The position numbers and the translations under genes were made by a program. The notes under the pieces were generated by a model that was not told the origin of the DNA, ran no database searches, and was given only the letters and a program-made list of their open reading frames with translations. From Streptomyces sp. NBC_01016 (GTDB lineage Bacteria > Actinomycetota > Actinomycetes > Streptomycetales > Streptomycetaceae), in contig NZ_JAPEOQ010000001.1 of NCBI RefSeq assembly GCF_026341035.1, positions 2,542,001-2,606,000 on the forward strand: 64,000 nucleotides of DNA, written 5' to 3'. Shown here piece after piece: positions 17,664 to 25,679 of this stretch (positions within the stretch are counted from its first letter, which is position 1; each line of letters begins with the position of its first letter).

Positions 17664-18536
17664 ATGAGCACCGGCTCCCAGGAGTTCGTGCGCGCGACGC
17701 CACGGCCCGGCGGCCCGATCGTCTCAGCGGTCGGCTATCGCACCCGTGGCCTGCCTCCCGCGCTCCACCGCGGCCTGCCCTCCCCGTACCTCACGGTGAT
17801 CTTCACCCTCGACGAGCCGGTCGTCGGCGGCCACACCCCCGAGGAGGCCCTGGGCCCCGACGCGGTCCGTACGGACATCGTCGTGGGCGGGCTGCACCAG
17901 AGCCCCGAGTTCATCGCGCAGTCCGGGTCCGAGGGCGGCATCCAGCTCGCCGTGCACCCTCTCGCGGCCCGCGCGCTGCTGGGGGCGCCCGCGGCCGACC
18001 TCGCGGGGCCCGTCGCGGTCGAGGGCGCGGACGTGCTCGGCCGGACGGCGGCGCTCGTACGGGAGGAGCTGGCCGAACTGGACGACTGGCGGGCCCGCTT
18101 CGAGCTCGTCTCCGACTACGTGACGCGGCGGACGGCCGAGGACCCGCTGGCCGGCGTGCGCCCCGAGGTCGCCGAGGCGTGGACCTGGCTCGCCCGGCAC
18201 CGCGGCGCGGGCACCCTGAAGGGGCTCGCCGCGCACGTCGCCCTCAGCGAGCGCCGCCTCACCACGCTGTTCCGCGCCGAGACGGGCCTCAGCCCCAAGC
18301 AGGCCGCCCGCCTGATGCGCTTCCAGCACGCGAAGGCCGCCGTCGTCCGCGCCGTGGCCGCGGGCGCCCCGCCGGACCTGTCCCGCGTCGCCGCGGAGCA
18401 CGGGTACTGCGACCACTCGCACCTGGTCCGCGACTTCCGCCAGTACACGGGCCTGAGCCCGACCGGCTGGCTCGCCGAGGAGTGCCGAAACATCCAAGCC
18501 GGGGGACACCACAACGGCGAAGACTCGGAGCCATGA
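17664..18536 (+). CDS. AraC-family transcriptional regulator
   Basis: 290 residues with an N-terminal effector-sensing domain (about 1-170) resembling the DUF6597-type domain of AraC proteins, and a C-terminal AraC double HTH (about 180-275: LKGLAAHVALSERRLTTLFRAETGLSPKQAARLMRFQHA, then GYCDHSHLVRDFRQYTGLSPTGW). The ATG at 17664 follows CATACT six bases upstream and AAGG. Its stop overlaps the ATG of the VOC gene (ATGA, 18533-18536), so the two form an operon and it may regulate its partner. Confidence 0.9.
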   Translation: MSTGSQEFVRATPRPGGPIVSAVGYRTRGLPPALHRGLPSPYLTVIFTLDEPVVGGHTPEEALGPDAVRTDIVVGGLHQSPEFIAQSGSEGGIQLAVHPLAARALLGAPAADLAGPVAVEGADVLGRTAALVREELAELDDWRARFELVSDYVTRRTAEDPLAGVRPEVAEAWTWLARHRGAGTLKGLAAHVALSERRLTTLFRAETGLSPKQAARLMRFQHAKAAVVRAVAAGAPPDLSRVAAEHGYCDHSHLVRDFRQYTGLSPTGWLAEECRNIQAGGHHNGEDSEP

Positions 18537-18988
18537 ACACCACACAGAGCACCCAGCAGAGCACCCAGCAGACACCCCGCGAGCCCGCCGTCTGGCCCAC
18601 CCTCCAGGCGACCGACGCGCCCGCGCTCATCGACTTCCTCGTCGGCACCGTCGGCTTCCTGCGCACCGCCGTCTACGAGGACGGCGACCGCGTCGCCCAC
18701 GCCCAGCTCGACTGGCCCGAGGGCGGCGGGATCATGCTCGGCTCCCACAAGCCGGACGCCGAACCGGGCACCTGGTGCGTCGAGCCGGGCACCTTCGGCG
18801 GCTACGTCGTGACCGCCCGGGTCGACGAGCTGTACGAGCGGCTCGTCGACGCGGGCGTCAAGATTCTCCGCGAAATCGAGGACCAGCCGTACGGCAGCCG
18901 CGAGTTCGCGATCACCGACCCGGAGGGCAACAAGTGGTCCTTCGGCACCTACGCGGGGGAGCCGCGACCCCAGGGCGCTAGCTCCTGA
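18533..18988 (+). CDS. VOC-superfamily (glyoxalase/bleomycin-resistance fold) protein
   Basis: 151 residues. A Thr/Gln-rich tail (TTQSTQQSTQQT) precedes a VOC fold: LQATDAPALIDFLVGTVGF opening, GGIMLGS, and the C-terminal DPEGNKWSFGTY motif. The PhnB/YdhR-like pattern suggests a small-molecule binding or dioxygenase-type enzyme, but metal ligands are not certain. It is translationally coupled to the AraC regulator, and its 3' end overlaps the convergent glgX stop by 11 bases. Confidence 0.85.
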   Translation: MNTTQSTQQSTQQTPREPAVWPTLQATDAPALIDFLVGTVGFLRTAVYEDGDRVAHAQLDWPEGGGIMLGSHKPDAEPGTWCVEPGTFGGYVVTARVDELYERLVDAGVKILREIEDQPYGSREFAITDPEGNKWSFGTYAGEPRPQGASS

Positions 18989-21248
18989 CCTTCAGGAGCA
19001 GCACCGTCCTGGCCTCCACCGTGACCGTGGCGCCGGCCTCGTGCAGCACGGCCGGCGCCGCGCCCTGCTCCTCCTCGCCGGTGTCCACCACCACCTCGTA
19101 CGACCGGGCCCAGGGTTCGCCCGGCAGCACGAAGCTCTCGGCCCGGTCGCCCGCGTGCAGGACCGCGAGGAAGCTGTCGTCGGTGATGGGCTCGCCGCGG
19201 GCGTCCCGGCCAGGGATGTCGCGCCCCGACAGATACATGCCGACCGTGGCGGCGGGCGCGTACCAGTCGCCCTCCGTCATCTCGGTGCCGCGCGAGGTGA
19301 ACCACGCCAGGTCCCGCAGCCCGTCCGCCGAGTGCGCGCGCCCCGAGAAGAACGCGCGGCGCCGCAGCACGGGGTGCGCGTGCCGCAGCGCGACGAGCCG
19401 TGCGGTGAGCGCGAACAGCTCCCGGCAGCCGGGGTCGTCGAGAAGCCCCCAGTCCACCCAGCTGATCTCGTTGTCCTGGCAGTACGCGTTGTTGCTGCCG
19501 CGCTGCGTGCGCCCGAACTCGTCGCCCGCCACCAGCATCGGCACCCCGGTCGACAGCAGCAGCGTCGTCAGCAGATTGCGCAACTGCCGTCTGCGCAGGG
19601 CCCGTACGCCCTCGTCGTCGGTCTCGCCCTCGACGCCGCAGTTCCACGACCGGTTGTCGTGCGTGCCGTCCCGGTTGCCCTCCCCGTTGGCCTCGTTGTG
19701 CTTCCGCTCGTACGACACGAGGTCGCGGAGCGTGAAGCCGTCGTGGGCGGTGATGAAGTTGACCGAGGCGTAGGGCCTGCGCCCGCCCCATGCGTACAGG
19801 TCGCTCGACCCCGACAGGCGATACCCCAGGTCGCGTACGTCGGGCAGCGCGCCGCGCCAGAAGTCGCGGACGGCGTCCCGGTAGCGGTCGTTCCACTCCG
19901 TCCACAGGGGCGGGAAGGAGCCGACCTGGTAGCCGCCCGAGCCGACGTCCCACGGCTCGGCGATCAGCTTCACCCGGCGAAGCACCGGGTCCTGCGCGAT
20001 GACCGCGAGGAAGGGGGAGAGCATGTCGACGTCGTGCATGGAGCGGGCGAGCGCCGCGGCCAGGTCGAAGCGGAAGCCGTCGACGCCCATCTCCGTGACC
20101 CAGTACCTGAGCGAGTCCGTGATCAGCCTCAGCACCTGCGGCTGCACCACGTGCAGCGTGTTGCCGCAGCCCGTGTAGTCGGCGTAGCGGCGCGCGTCGT
20201 CCTGGAGGCGGTAGTAGCCACGGTTGTCGATGCCCTTCAGGGACAGCATCGGGCCCAGCTCGCCGGCCTCCGCCGTGTGGTTGTAGACCACGTCGAGGAT
20301 GACCTCGATCCCCGCGTCGTGCAGCGCCCGCACCATCCGCTTGAACTCACCCACCTGCTGCCCGCCCGTGCCGGACGCCGCGTATCCCGCGTGCGGGGCA
20401 AAGTAGCCGATGGAGTTGTAGCCCCAGTAGTTGCGCAGGCCCCGGCGCAGCAGATGGTCCTCGTGCGCGAACTGGTGCACCGGAAGCAGCTCCACCGCCG
20501 TCACCCCGAGATTCACGAGGTGCTCGATCGCGGCGGGGTGCGCGAGCCCCGCGTACGTACCCCTCAACTCCTCCGGAATCCCCGGGTGTTGACGCGTGAA
20601 GCCGCGCACGTGCACCTCGTAGATCACCGAGTCCGCCCAGGGCGTCTTCGGGCGCCGGTCGTCCACCCACTCGTCGCCGGACGCGTCGTCGTGCACGACC
20701 ACGCCCTTCGGGACGTACGGCGCCGAGTCCCGGTTGTCGCGCACCGTGTCGGCCACATGCTGCTCGGGCCAGTCCCGTACGTGCCCGTAGACCTCGGGCG
20801 GCAGCCCGAACTCGCCGTCCACCGCCCGCGCGTACGGGTCGAGCAGCAGCTTCGCCGGGTTCCAGCGGGCGCCCGTCCACGGGTCCCAGCGGCCGTGCAC
20901 CCGGAAGCCGTAGCGCTGTCCCGGAAGCACTCCCGGCACGAAGCCGTGCCAGATCTCGTGCGTCAGCTCGGTGAGAGCGGCCCGGCGTTCACGGCCCTCC
21001 TCGTCGAACAGGCACAGCTCGACGGACTCGGCGCCGCCCGCCCACAGGGCGAAGTTGGTGCCGGCCACACCCTCCGGTCCGACCCGGAAGCGGGCGCCGA
21101 GCGGCACGGGCGTGCCCGGCCACACCGGCTCCAGCGGGGACACGTGCTCCCGCTCGCGGCCGCGACCGGTGAACGGGGCGGGCAGCGCTCTGCCATTGCC
21201 CGCGCGCGGCGCGCTCTGAACTGCCTCCTGCTCGGGTGCGCTCGACAC
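18978..21248 (-). CDS. glgX: Glycogen debranching enzyme
   Basis: 756-residue GH13 isoamylase-type debranching enzyme that cleaves alpha-1,6 branches of limit dextrins. It has a CBM48-like N-terminal domain (VGPEGVAGTNFALWA onward), then a GH13 barrel with YNHTAE, nucleophile Asp in DGFRFDLAAAL, acid Glu in LIAEPWD and the ITAHDGFTL motif, ending in a beta-sandwich domain. The frame is open to 21359, but GTG at 21248 has GGGAGG seven bases upstream and is my preferred start; it gives a ~45-residue non-conserved N-terminal extension. It complements glgP and glgE in the same window. Confidence 0.93.
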   Translation of the reverse strand: MSSAPEQEAVQSAPRAGNGRALPAPFTGRGREREHVSPLEPVWPGTPVPLGARFRVGPEGVAGTNFALWAGGAESVELCLFDEEGRERRAALTELTHEIWHGFVPGVLPGQRYGFRVHGRWDPWTGARWNPAKLLLDPYARAVDGEFGLPPEVYGHVRDWPEQHVADTVRDNRDSAPYVPKGVVVHDDASGDEWVDDRRPKTPWADSVIYEVHVRGFTRQHPGIPEELRGTYAGLAHPAAIEHLVNLGVTAVELLPVHQFAHEDHLLRRGLRNYWGYNSIGYFAPHAGYAASGTGGQQVGEFKRMVRALHDAGIEVILDVVYNHTAEAGELGPMLSLKGIDNRGYYRLQDDARRYADYTGCGNTLHVVQPQVLRLITDSLRYWVTEMGVDGFRFDLAAALARSMHDVDMLSPFLAVIAQDPVLRRVKLIAEPWDVGSGGYQVGSFPPLWTEWNDRYRDAVRDFWRGALPDVRDLGYRLSGSSDLYAWGGRRPYASVNFITAHDGFTLRDLVSYERKHNEANGEGNRDGTHDNRSWNCGVEGETDDEGVRALRRRQLRNLLTTLLLSTGVPMLVAGDEFGRTQRGSNNAYCQDNEISWVDWGLLDDPGCRELFALTARLVALRHAHPVLRRRAFFSGRAHSADGLRDLAWFTSRGTEMTEGDWYAPAATVGMYLSGRDIPGRDARGEPITDDSFLAVLHAGDRAESFVLPGEPWARSYEVVVDTGEEEQGAAPAVLHEAGATVTVEARTVLLLKVRS

Positions 21249-21394
21249 CTGACGGCCTCCCGCGGCTCCACGACTCATGGGCAGCGGGGCGTGCGGCGTC
21301 CCGGCCGCGCTCCCCCTGCTTCCTCCCACTGTTCTGCCCAGAGCTTCGCTCGCACTCACGTTTCCCCAGCGGGGGGCACGTCGTTGGCTCTGGC

Positions 21395-22615
21395 GTGAGA
21401 ACAGCTGTGAGGCGTGCGCGGCACGCAGGGGCGACCTTGGGCGCCGTACTGACCTGGGCAGGACTGATGGGCACGCTCGCCGGATGCGGCGGCGACACGA
21501 CGTTCGGAAAGCCGCGGTCCGCGAAGGAACTGATCCGGGTCACGCCCGACGACGGGGCGAAGGGCGTACGGGCGGGCGGAAGGCTTCAAGTCACCGTTCC
21601 CGAGGGCCGGTTGGAGTCGGTCAAGGTCGTCAGGGTCCAGGACGCGCAGGAGCGGTCCGTGCCGGGTCGCCTGGAGCGGGACTCGATGCGCTGGCGCCCC
21701 ACGGGCCCGGGTGCGGACCGCCTCGCGCTCGCCGCGCAGTACAAGGTCGACGCGGTCGCCATGGACGGCCACGGGCGCCGGGTGGCCCGGCACACCACGT
21801 TCAAGACGTACGTTCCCGGCAAGCGCTTCATCGGCTACGTCACGCCCGAGCACCGGGCCCAGGTCGGCACCGGCATGATCGTGAAGGTCGCGTTCAACCG
21901 GGAGATCGAGAACCGGGCCGCCGTGCGGCGCGCGATCAGGGTCACCGCCGAGCCCGGCGTGGAGATCGCCCCGCACTGGTTCGGCAGGAGCCGCCTCGAC
22001 TTCCGGCCGAAGAACTACTGGAAGCCGGGCACCGAGGTCACCGTCGACCTGGGCCTGCGCGATGTACAGGCGGCGCCCGGCGTCTACGGCCTCCAGGACA
22101 AGGCGTTCACGTTCACGGTGGGCCGCAGCCAGGTCAGCGTGGTGGACGCGGCGTCGCACACCATGCGCGTGCACAGGCGCGGCAAGCCGATGGAGACCGT
22201 GCCGATCACCGCGGGGGCGCCGGGCTCGACGACGTACAACGGAAAGATGGTCGTCAGCGAGAAGCTCGACGTCACCCGCATGGACAGCCGCACCGTCGGC
22301 TTCGGCGGCGAGTACGACATCCCGGACGTCCCGCACGCCATCCGGCTCACCGACTCCGGCACGTTCCTGCACGGCAACTACTGGTCGGACGGCGTCTTCG
22401 GCCGCAGCAACGTCAGCCACGGATGCGTAGGACTGCGCGATGTGAAGGGCGGCGGCTCCCGGACCCCCGCCGGCCGCTTCTTCGGCCGCAGCCTGATCGG
22501 AGACGTGGTGGAGGTCAGGAACAGCGCGGACAAGGAGGTCGCGGCCGACAACGGGCTGGGTGGCTGGAACATGGACTGGACGCGCTGGAAGGCCGGGGGA
22601 GCGGTTACGTCCTAG
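21395..22615 (+). CDS. L,D-transpeptidase lipoprotein, tandem copy 1
   Basis: 406-residue cell-envelope enzyme making 3-3 peptidoglycan cross-links. It has a basic N-terminus, a lipoprotein signal ending in the lipobox LAGC, two Ig-like domains (about 45-245) typical of actinobacterial Ldt proteins, then a YkuD catalytic domain with HGNYW and the nucleophile motif SHGCVGLRD. The start is GTG at 21395 with no obvious ribosome site; it is divergent from glgX. The next gene is a paralogue in the same orientation. The pair probably arose by duplication. Confidence 0.9.
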   Translation: MRTAVRRARHAGATLGAVLTWAGLMGTLAGCGGDTTFGKPRSAKELIRVTPDDGAKGVRAGGRLQVTVPEGRLESVKVVRVQDAQERSVPGRLERDSMRWRPTGPGADRLALAAQYKVDAVAMDGHGRRVARHTTFKTYVPGKRFIGYVTPEHRAQVGTGMIVKVAFNREIENRAAVRRAIRVTAEPGVEIAPHWFGRSRLDFRPKNYWKPGTEVTVDLGLRDVQAAPGVYGLQDKAFTFTVGRSQVSVVDAASHTMRVHRRGKPMETVPITAGAPGSTTYNGKMVVSEKLDVTRMDSRTVGFGGEYDIPDVPHAIRLTDSGTFLHGNYWSDGVFGRSNVSHGCVGLRDVKGGGSRTPAGRFFGRSLIGDVVEVRNSADKEVAADNGLGGWNMDWTRWKAGGAVTS

Positions 22616-22769
22616 CCGAAAGTCGGGCATCCTGCCCGCTGTTGGGACTGAACGGTGACATCTCTGGGGATCCGTTCTCCCAGGTCGTGTGGTTATCTTT
22701 CGCAGTGCGCGCGTTGCAGGCGCGGTAGTGCGGGCCTTGGGGGCAAGGCCGTGCGAGGGGAGAAAGATC

Positions 22770-23957
22770 TTGAACGGGCGACGACCGATATCCGCGTTTC
22801 TGCTGGGAACGGCACTCTTCCTTGTCACCGCATGTGGCGGTGGTGGCGGTGGATCGGGTGACGACAAGGGGGATTCCGGCCAGGCGGCCGACAAGGAGTC
22901 GCAGGCCGTGGTGGCGGTGGCGCCCAAGAACGGCGCCGACGGCGTCGCGACCAGCGGGGCCCTGAAGGTCACCGCGGACAAGGGCAAGCTGACCGAGGTG
23001 AAGGTCGCCGACACCAAGGGCAACGAGGTGCAGGGCGCGATAACCGGCGGCGGCAGCAGCTGGACCCCGGCGCGGCACCTCGCCGCGTCGACCGAGTACA
23101 AGGTGCACGCGGTCGCCAAGGACAAGGCCGGCCGCGAGTCCGCCAAGGACTCCACGTTCACCACGCTCACCCCGAAGAACACCTTCATCGGCACGTTCAC
23201 CCCGGAGGACGGCTCGAAGGTCGGCGTCGGCATGCCGTTCTCGATCCGCTTCTCGCGCGGCATCACGCACCCCGAGGACGTCGAGAAGGCGATATCGGTC
23301 AAGGCCGAGCCCTCCGTCCCGGTCGAGGGCCACTGGTTCGGCAACGACCGCATCGACTTCCGCCCGGAGAAGTACTGGGCGAAGGGCACCGAGGTCACGG
23401 TCAAGCTGAACCTCGACGGCGTCGAGGGCCGGCCCGGTGTCTACGGCAAGCAGGTCAAGACCGTGAAGTTCACCGTCGGCCGCAGCCAGATCTCCACGGT
23501 CGACGCCAAGACCCACATGATGACGGTCAAGCGCGACGGCGAGACCATCAAGAAGATCCCGATCACCACGGGCAAGCCGGGCTACGAGACCTGGAGCGGC
23601 ACGATGGTGATCAGCGAGCGGCTGCGGGTGACCCGCATGAACGGCGAGACGGTCGGCTACGGCGGCGAGTACGACATCAAGGACGTCCCGCACGCCCAGC
23701 GCCTGACCGACTCCGGCACGTTCATCCACGGCAACTACTGGGGCGGCGGCACCTTCGGCAACGTCAACTCCAGCCACGGCTGCATCGGCCTGCGCGACGT
23801 CCGCGGCGGCTACGACAAGAAGGTCCCGGCGGCCTGGTTCTTCGACCAGTCGATGACGGGCGACGTGGTGGTGGTCAAGAACACCCACGACAAGACGGTC
23901 GACGCGGGCAACGGCCTGAACGGTTGGAACATGTCTTGGGCGGACTGGAAGAAGTAG
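22770..23957 (+). CDS. L,D-transpeptidase lipoprotein, tandem copy 2
   Basis: 395-residue paralogue of the upstream gene with the same architecture: lipobox LVTAC followed by a Gly/Ser/Asp-rich tether, Ig-like domains (APKNGADGVATSGALKV onward), and YkuD domain with HGNYWGGG and SHGCIGLRD. The proposed start is TTG at 22770 with GGGGAG seven bases upstream; in-frame GTG codons further upstream would add a long non-signal-like leader. A 154-bp gap separates it from copy 1, so it may have its own promoter. It is followed by copy 2 of the 39-nt intergenic repeat. Confidence 0.9.
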   Translation: MNGRRPISAFLLGTALFLVTACGGGGGGSGDDKGDSGQAADKESQAVVAVAPKNGADGVATSGALKVTADKGKLTEVKVADTKGNEVQGAITGGGSSWTPARHLAASTEYKVHAVAKDKAGRESAKDSTFTTLTPKNTFIGTFTPEDGSKVGVGMPFSIRFSRGITHPEDVEKAISVKAEPSVPVEGHWFGNDRIDFRPEKYWAKGTEVTVKLNLDGVEGRPGVYGKQVKTVKFTVGRSQISTVDAKTHMMTVKRDGETIKKIPITTGKPGYETWSGTMVISERLRVTRMNGETVGYGGEYDIKDVPHAQRLTDSGTFIHGNYWGGGTFGNVNSSHGCIGLRDVRGGYDKKVPAAWFFDQSMTGDVVVVKNTHDKTVDAGNGLNGWNMSWADWKK

Positions 23958-23970
23958 ACACCTTCAGCCT

Positions 23971-24009
23971 CGCCGGCGATTGAGGCGCGGGGTCCGGGGC
24001 AGAGCCCCG
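23971..24009 (+). repeat. 39-nt intergenic repeat, copy 2
   Basis: Identical over 39 nt to 8722-8760 and ending in the CGGGGC-AGA-GCCCCG hairpin, 13 bp after the stop of the second Ldt gene, where it could terminate transcription. Confidence 0.85.
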
Positions 24010-24059
24010 CGACCCTGCCGCCGGTGGCCCGCACCCATCCGCTGGGTACGCTGCGCCGC

Positions 24060-24827
24060 ATGACCGTTCACCTTGAAGTAGCCGACGGCGTCGGGACCAT
24101 CCGTCTGGACCGCCCCCCGATGAACGCCCTGGACGTCGCCGTCCAGGACCGCATCAAGGAACTCGCCGAGGAGGCCACGACCCGGGACGACATCCGGGCC
24201 GTGGTCGTCCGCGGCAGCGAGAAGGTGTTCGCGGCCGGCGCGGACATCAAGGAGATGCGGGACATGGATCACGCGGCCATGGTCGCGCGCTCCCGCGGAC
24301 TGCAGGACTCGTTCACCGCGGTCGCCCGCATCCCGAAGCCCGTCGTCGCCGCCGTCACCGGCTACGCGCTGGGCGGCGGCTGCGAACTGGCGCTGTGCGC
24401 CGACTTCCGGATCGCCGCCGACAACGCCAAGCTCGGGCAGCCGGAGATCCTGCTCGGCCTGATCCCCGGCGCCGGCGGCACCCAGCGCCTGTCCCGGCTC
24501 GTCGGCCCGTCCAAGGCCAAGGACCTGATCTTCACGGGCCGCCAGGTGCGGGCCGACGAGGCGCTCACCCTCGGGCTCGTCGACCGGGTGGTCCCCGCGG
24601 CCGAGGTCTTCGACGCCGCGAACGCCTGGGCGGGGCAGCTTGCCAAGGGGCCCGCGATCGCGCTGCGGGCGGCGAAGGAGTCGATCGACACGGGCCTGGA
24701 GACGGACCTCGACACGGGTCTGGCGATCGAACGCAATTGGTTCGCAGGCCTGTTCGCCACACAGGACCGGGAGACCGGGATGCGCAGCTTTGTGGAAGAA
24801 GGCCCGGGTAAGGCGAAGTTCGCCTGA
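24060..24827 (+). CDS. Enoyl-CoA hydratase/isomerase (crotonase family)
   Basis: 255-residue crotonase-fold enzyme. The CoA/oxyanion motif FAAGADIKEM and both catalytic glutamates (GYALGGGCELAL and LGQPEILLGLIPGAGGTQRL) are present, so hydration of 2-enoyl-CoA in fatty-acid oxidation is likely. The ATG at 24060 has no ribosome site but has TACGCT exactly seven bases upstream, the pattern of a leaderless mRNA. It stands alone. Confidence 0.92.
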   Translation: MTVHLEVADGVGTIRLDRPPMNALDVAVQDRIKELAEEATTRDDIRAVVVRGSEKVFAAGADIKEMRDMDHAAMVARSRGLQDSFTAVARIPKPVVAAVTGYALGGGCELALCADFRIAADNAKLGQPEILLGLIPGAGGTQRLSRLVGPSKAKDLIFTGRQVRADEALTLGLVDRVVPAAEVFDAANAWAGQLAKGPAIALRAAKESIDTGLETDLDTGLAIERNWFAGLFATQDRETGMRSFVEEGPGKAKFA

Positions 24828-24918
24828 CAGGTGTCCGGTCGCCCCTCGGACGACCCGTCAATTGCCTTTCAGGCAAACCGAGTTGATCAGTTCGCTCGTT
24901 CGGGGAGCATTATCCCAA

Positions 24919-24938
24919 CCTTAAGCGAGCCTTAAGCG
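24919..24938 (+). promoter_or_regulatory. Direct repeat CCTTAAGCG x2, 11-bp period
   Basis: CCTTAAGCG occurs at 24919-24927 and 24930-24938, one helical turn apart, in the 294-bp gap before the ATPase gene at 25122. This layout is typical of sites bound by OmpR-type or SARP activators; the factor is unknown. Confidence 0.45.
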
Positions 24939-25023
24939 CGTTCGGCCGCAAACGATCAAATGCGACCTTCACGCGCGGAGTTGTCCCAGGTCAGCCCGGG
25001 TGTAAACACCCCTGTACTGCCAA

Positions 25024-25121
25024 GGGCATATGCCCAAACGGCCCTCCGGAACGAAGCGTTCCGGGGGGCTTATTCCGTCGGAACGGCCCCACGAGGGGCT
25101 CCATGGCCCCATCATGGAGCC
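25024..25121 (+). promoter_or_regulatory. Three inverted repeats in the leader of the ATPase gene
   Basis: A perfect 12-bp palindrome GGGCATATGCCC (25024-25035), an 8-bp stem CCGGAACG/CGTTCCGG with a 3-base loop (25046-25064), and a 9-bp stem GGCTCCATG/CATGGAGCC (25097-25105 with 25113-25121) ending one base before the ATG at 25122. The last stem contains the only GGAG ribosome-site candidate, so it could hide it. Confidence 0.5.
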
Positions 25122-25625
25122 ATGGCGGGGCTTGAGGGTGTGGAACAACCGCGGCGGCACGGGAGTGCGACCGCGGCGCGCTGGTCTCCCGCGGTCGAGG
25201 ACGAACACGCCCTGAGGGCACTGGAGTTGTTCGGAAATCCGGCCGAGGCGGAGGTGTCACTGCCGTCGCGCCCCGAGTCGGCCGCGACCGCACGACGGCT
25301 CGCACAGGTGGTCGTCCTGCGCCACTGGGGCCTCTCCCCGAAAATGACCGAGGACGGCGTCCTGCTCGTCTCCGAGCTCGTCGGCAACGCGGTGCGGCAC
25401 ACCGGTGCCCGCCACTTCGGCCTGCGCATGCTGCGCCGCCGCGGCTGGATCCGCATCGAGGTGCGCGACCCGTCCCGCGGCCTGCCCTGCCTGATGCCGG
25501 TGCACGAGCTCGACATCTCCGGGCGCGGCCTCTTCCTCGTCGACAAGCTCTCCGACCGCTGGGGCGTCGACCTGCTGCCGCGCGGCAAGACGACCTGGTT
25601 CGAGATGCGCGTCGCCGACCGCTGA
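25122..25625 (+). CDS. Anti-sigma-factor-type ATP-binding protein (HATPase_c_2)
   Basis: 167-residue single-domain GHKL ATPase of the RsbW/SpoIIAB-like family that is abundant in Streptomyces. The N box ELVGNAVRHTG and G box GRGLFLVDKLSDRWG are clear. Such proteins act as anti-sigma or signalling switches, usually by serine phosphorylation or partner binding; here neither a sigma factor nor an anti-anti-sigma gene is adjacent, so the partner is unknown. The ATG at 25122 gives a ~45-residue variable N-terminus. Hairpins directly upstream may limit translation. Confidence 0.88.
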   Translation: MAGLEGVEQPRRHGSATAARWSPAVEDEHALRALELFGNPAEAEVSLPSRPESAATARRLAQVVVLRHWGLSPKMTEDGVLLVSELVGNAVRHTGARHFGLRMLRRRGWIRIEVRDPSRGLPCLMPVHELDISGRGLFLVDKLSDRWGVDLLPRGKTTWFEMRVADR

Positions 25626-25679
25626 CCCCCGTATGTCTGCGTACATAGCCATTCGCATACGTGAGGGGCGCCGCGGGGT

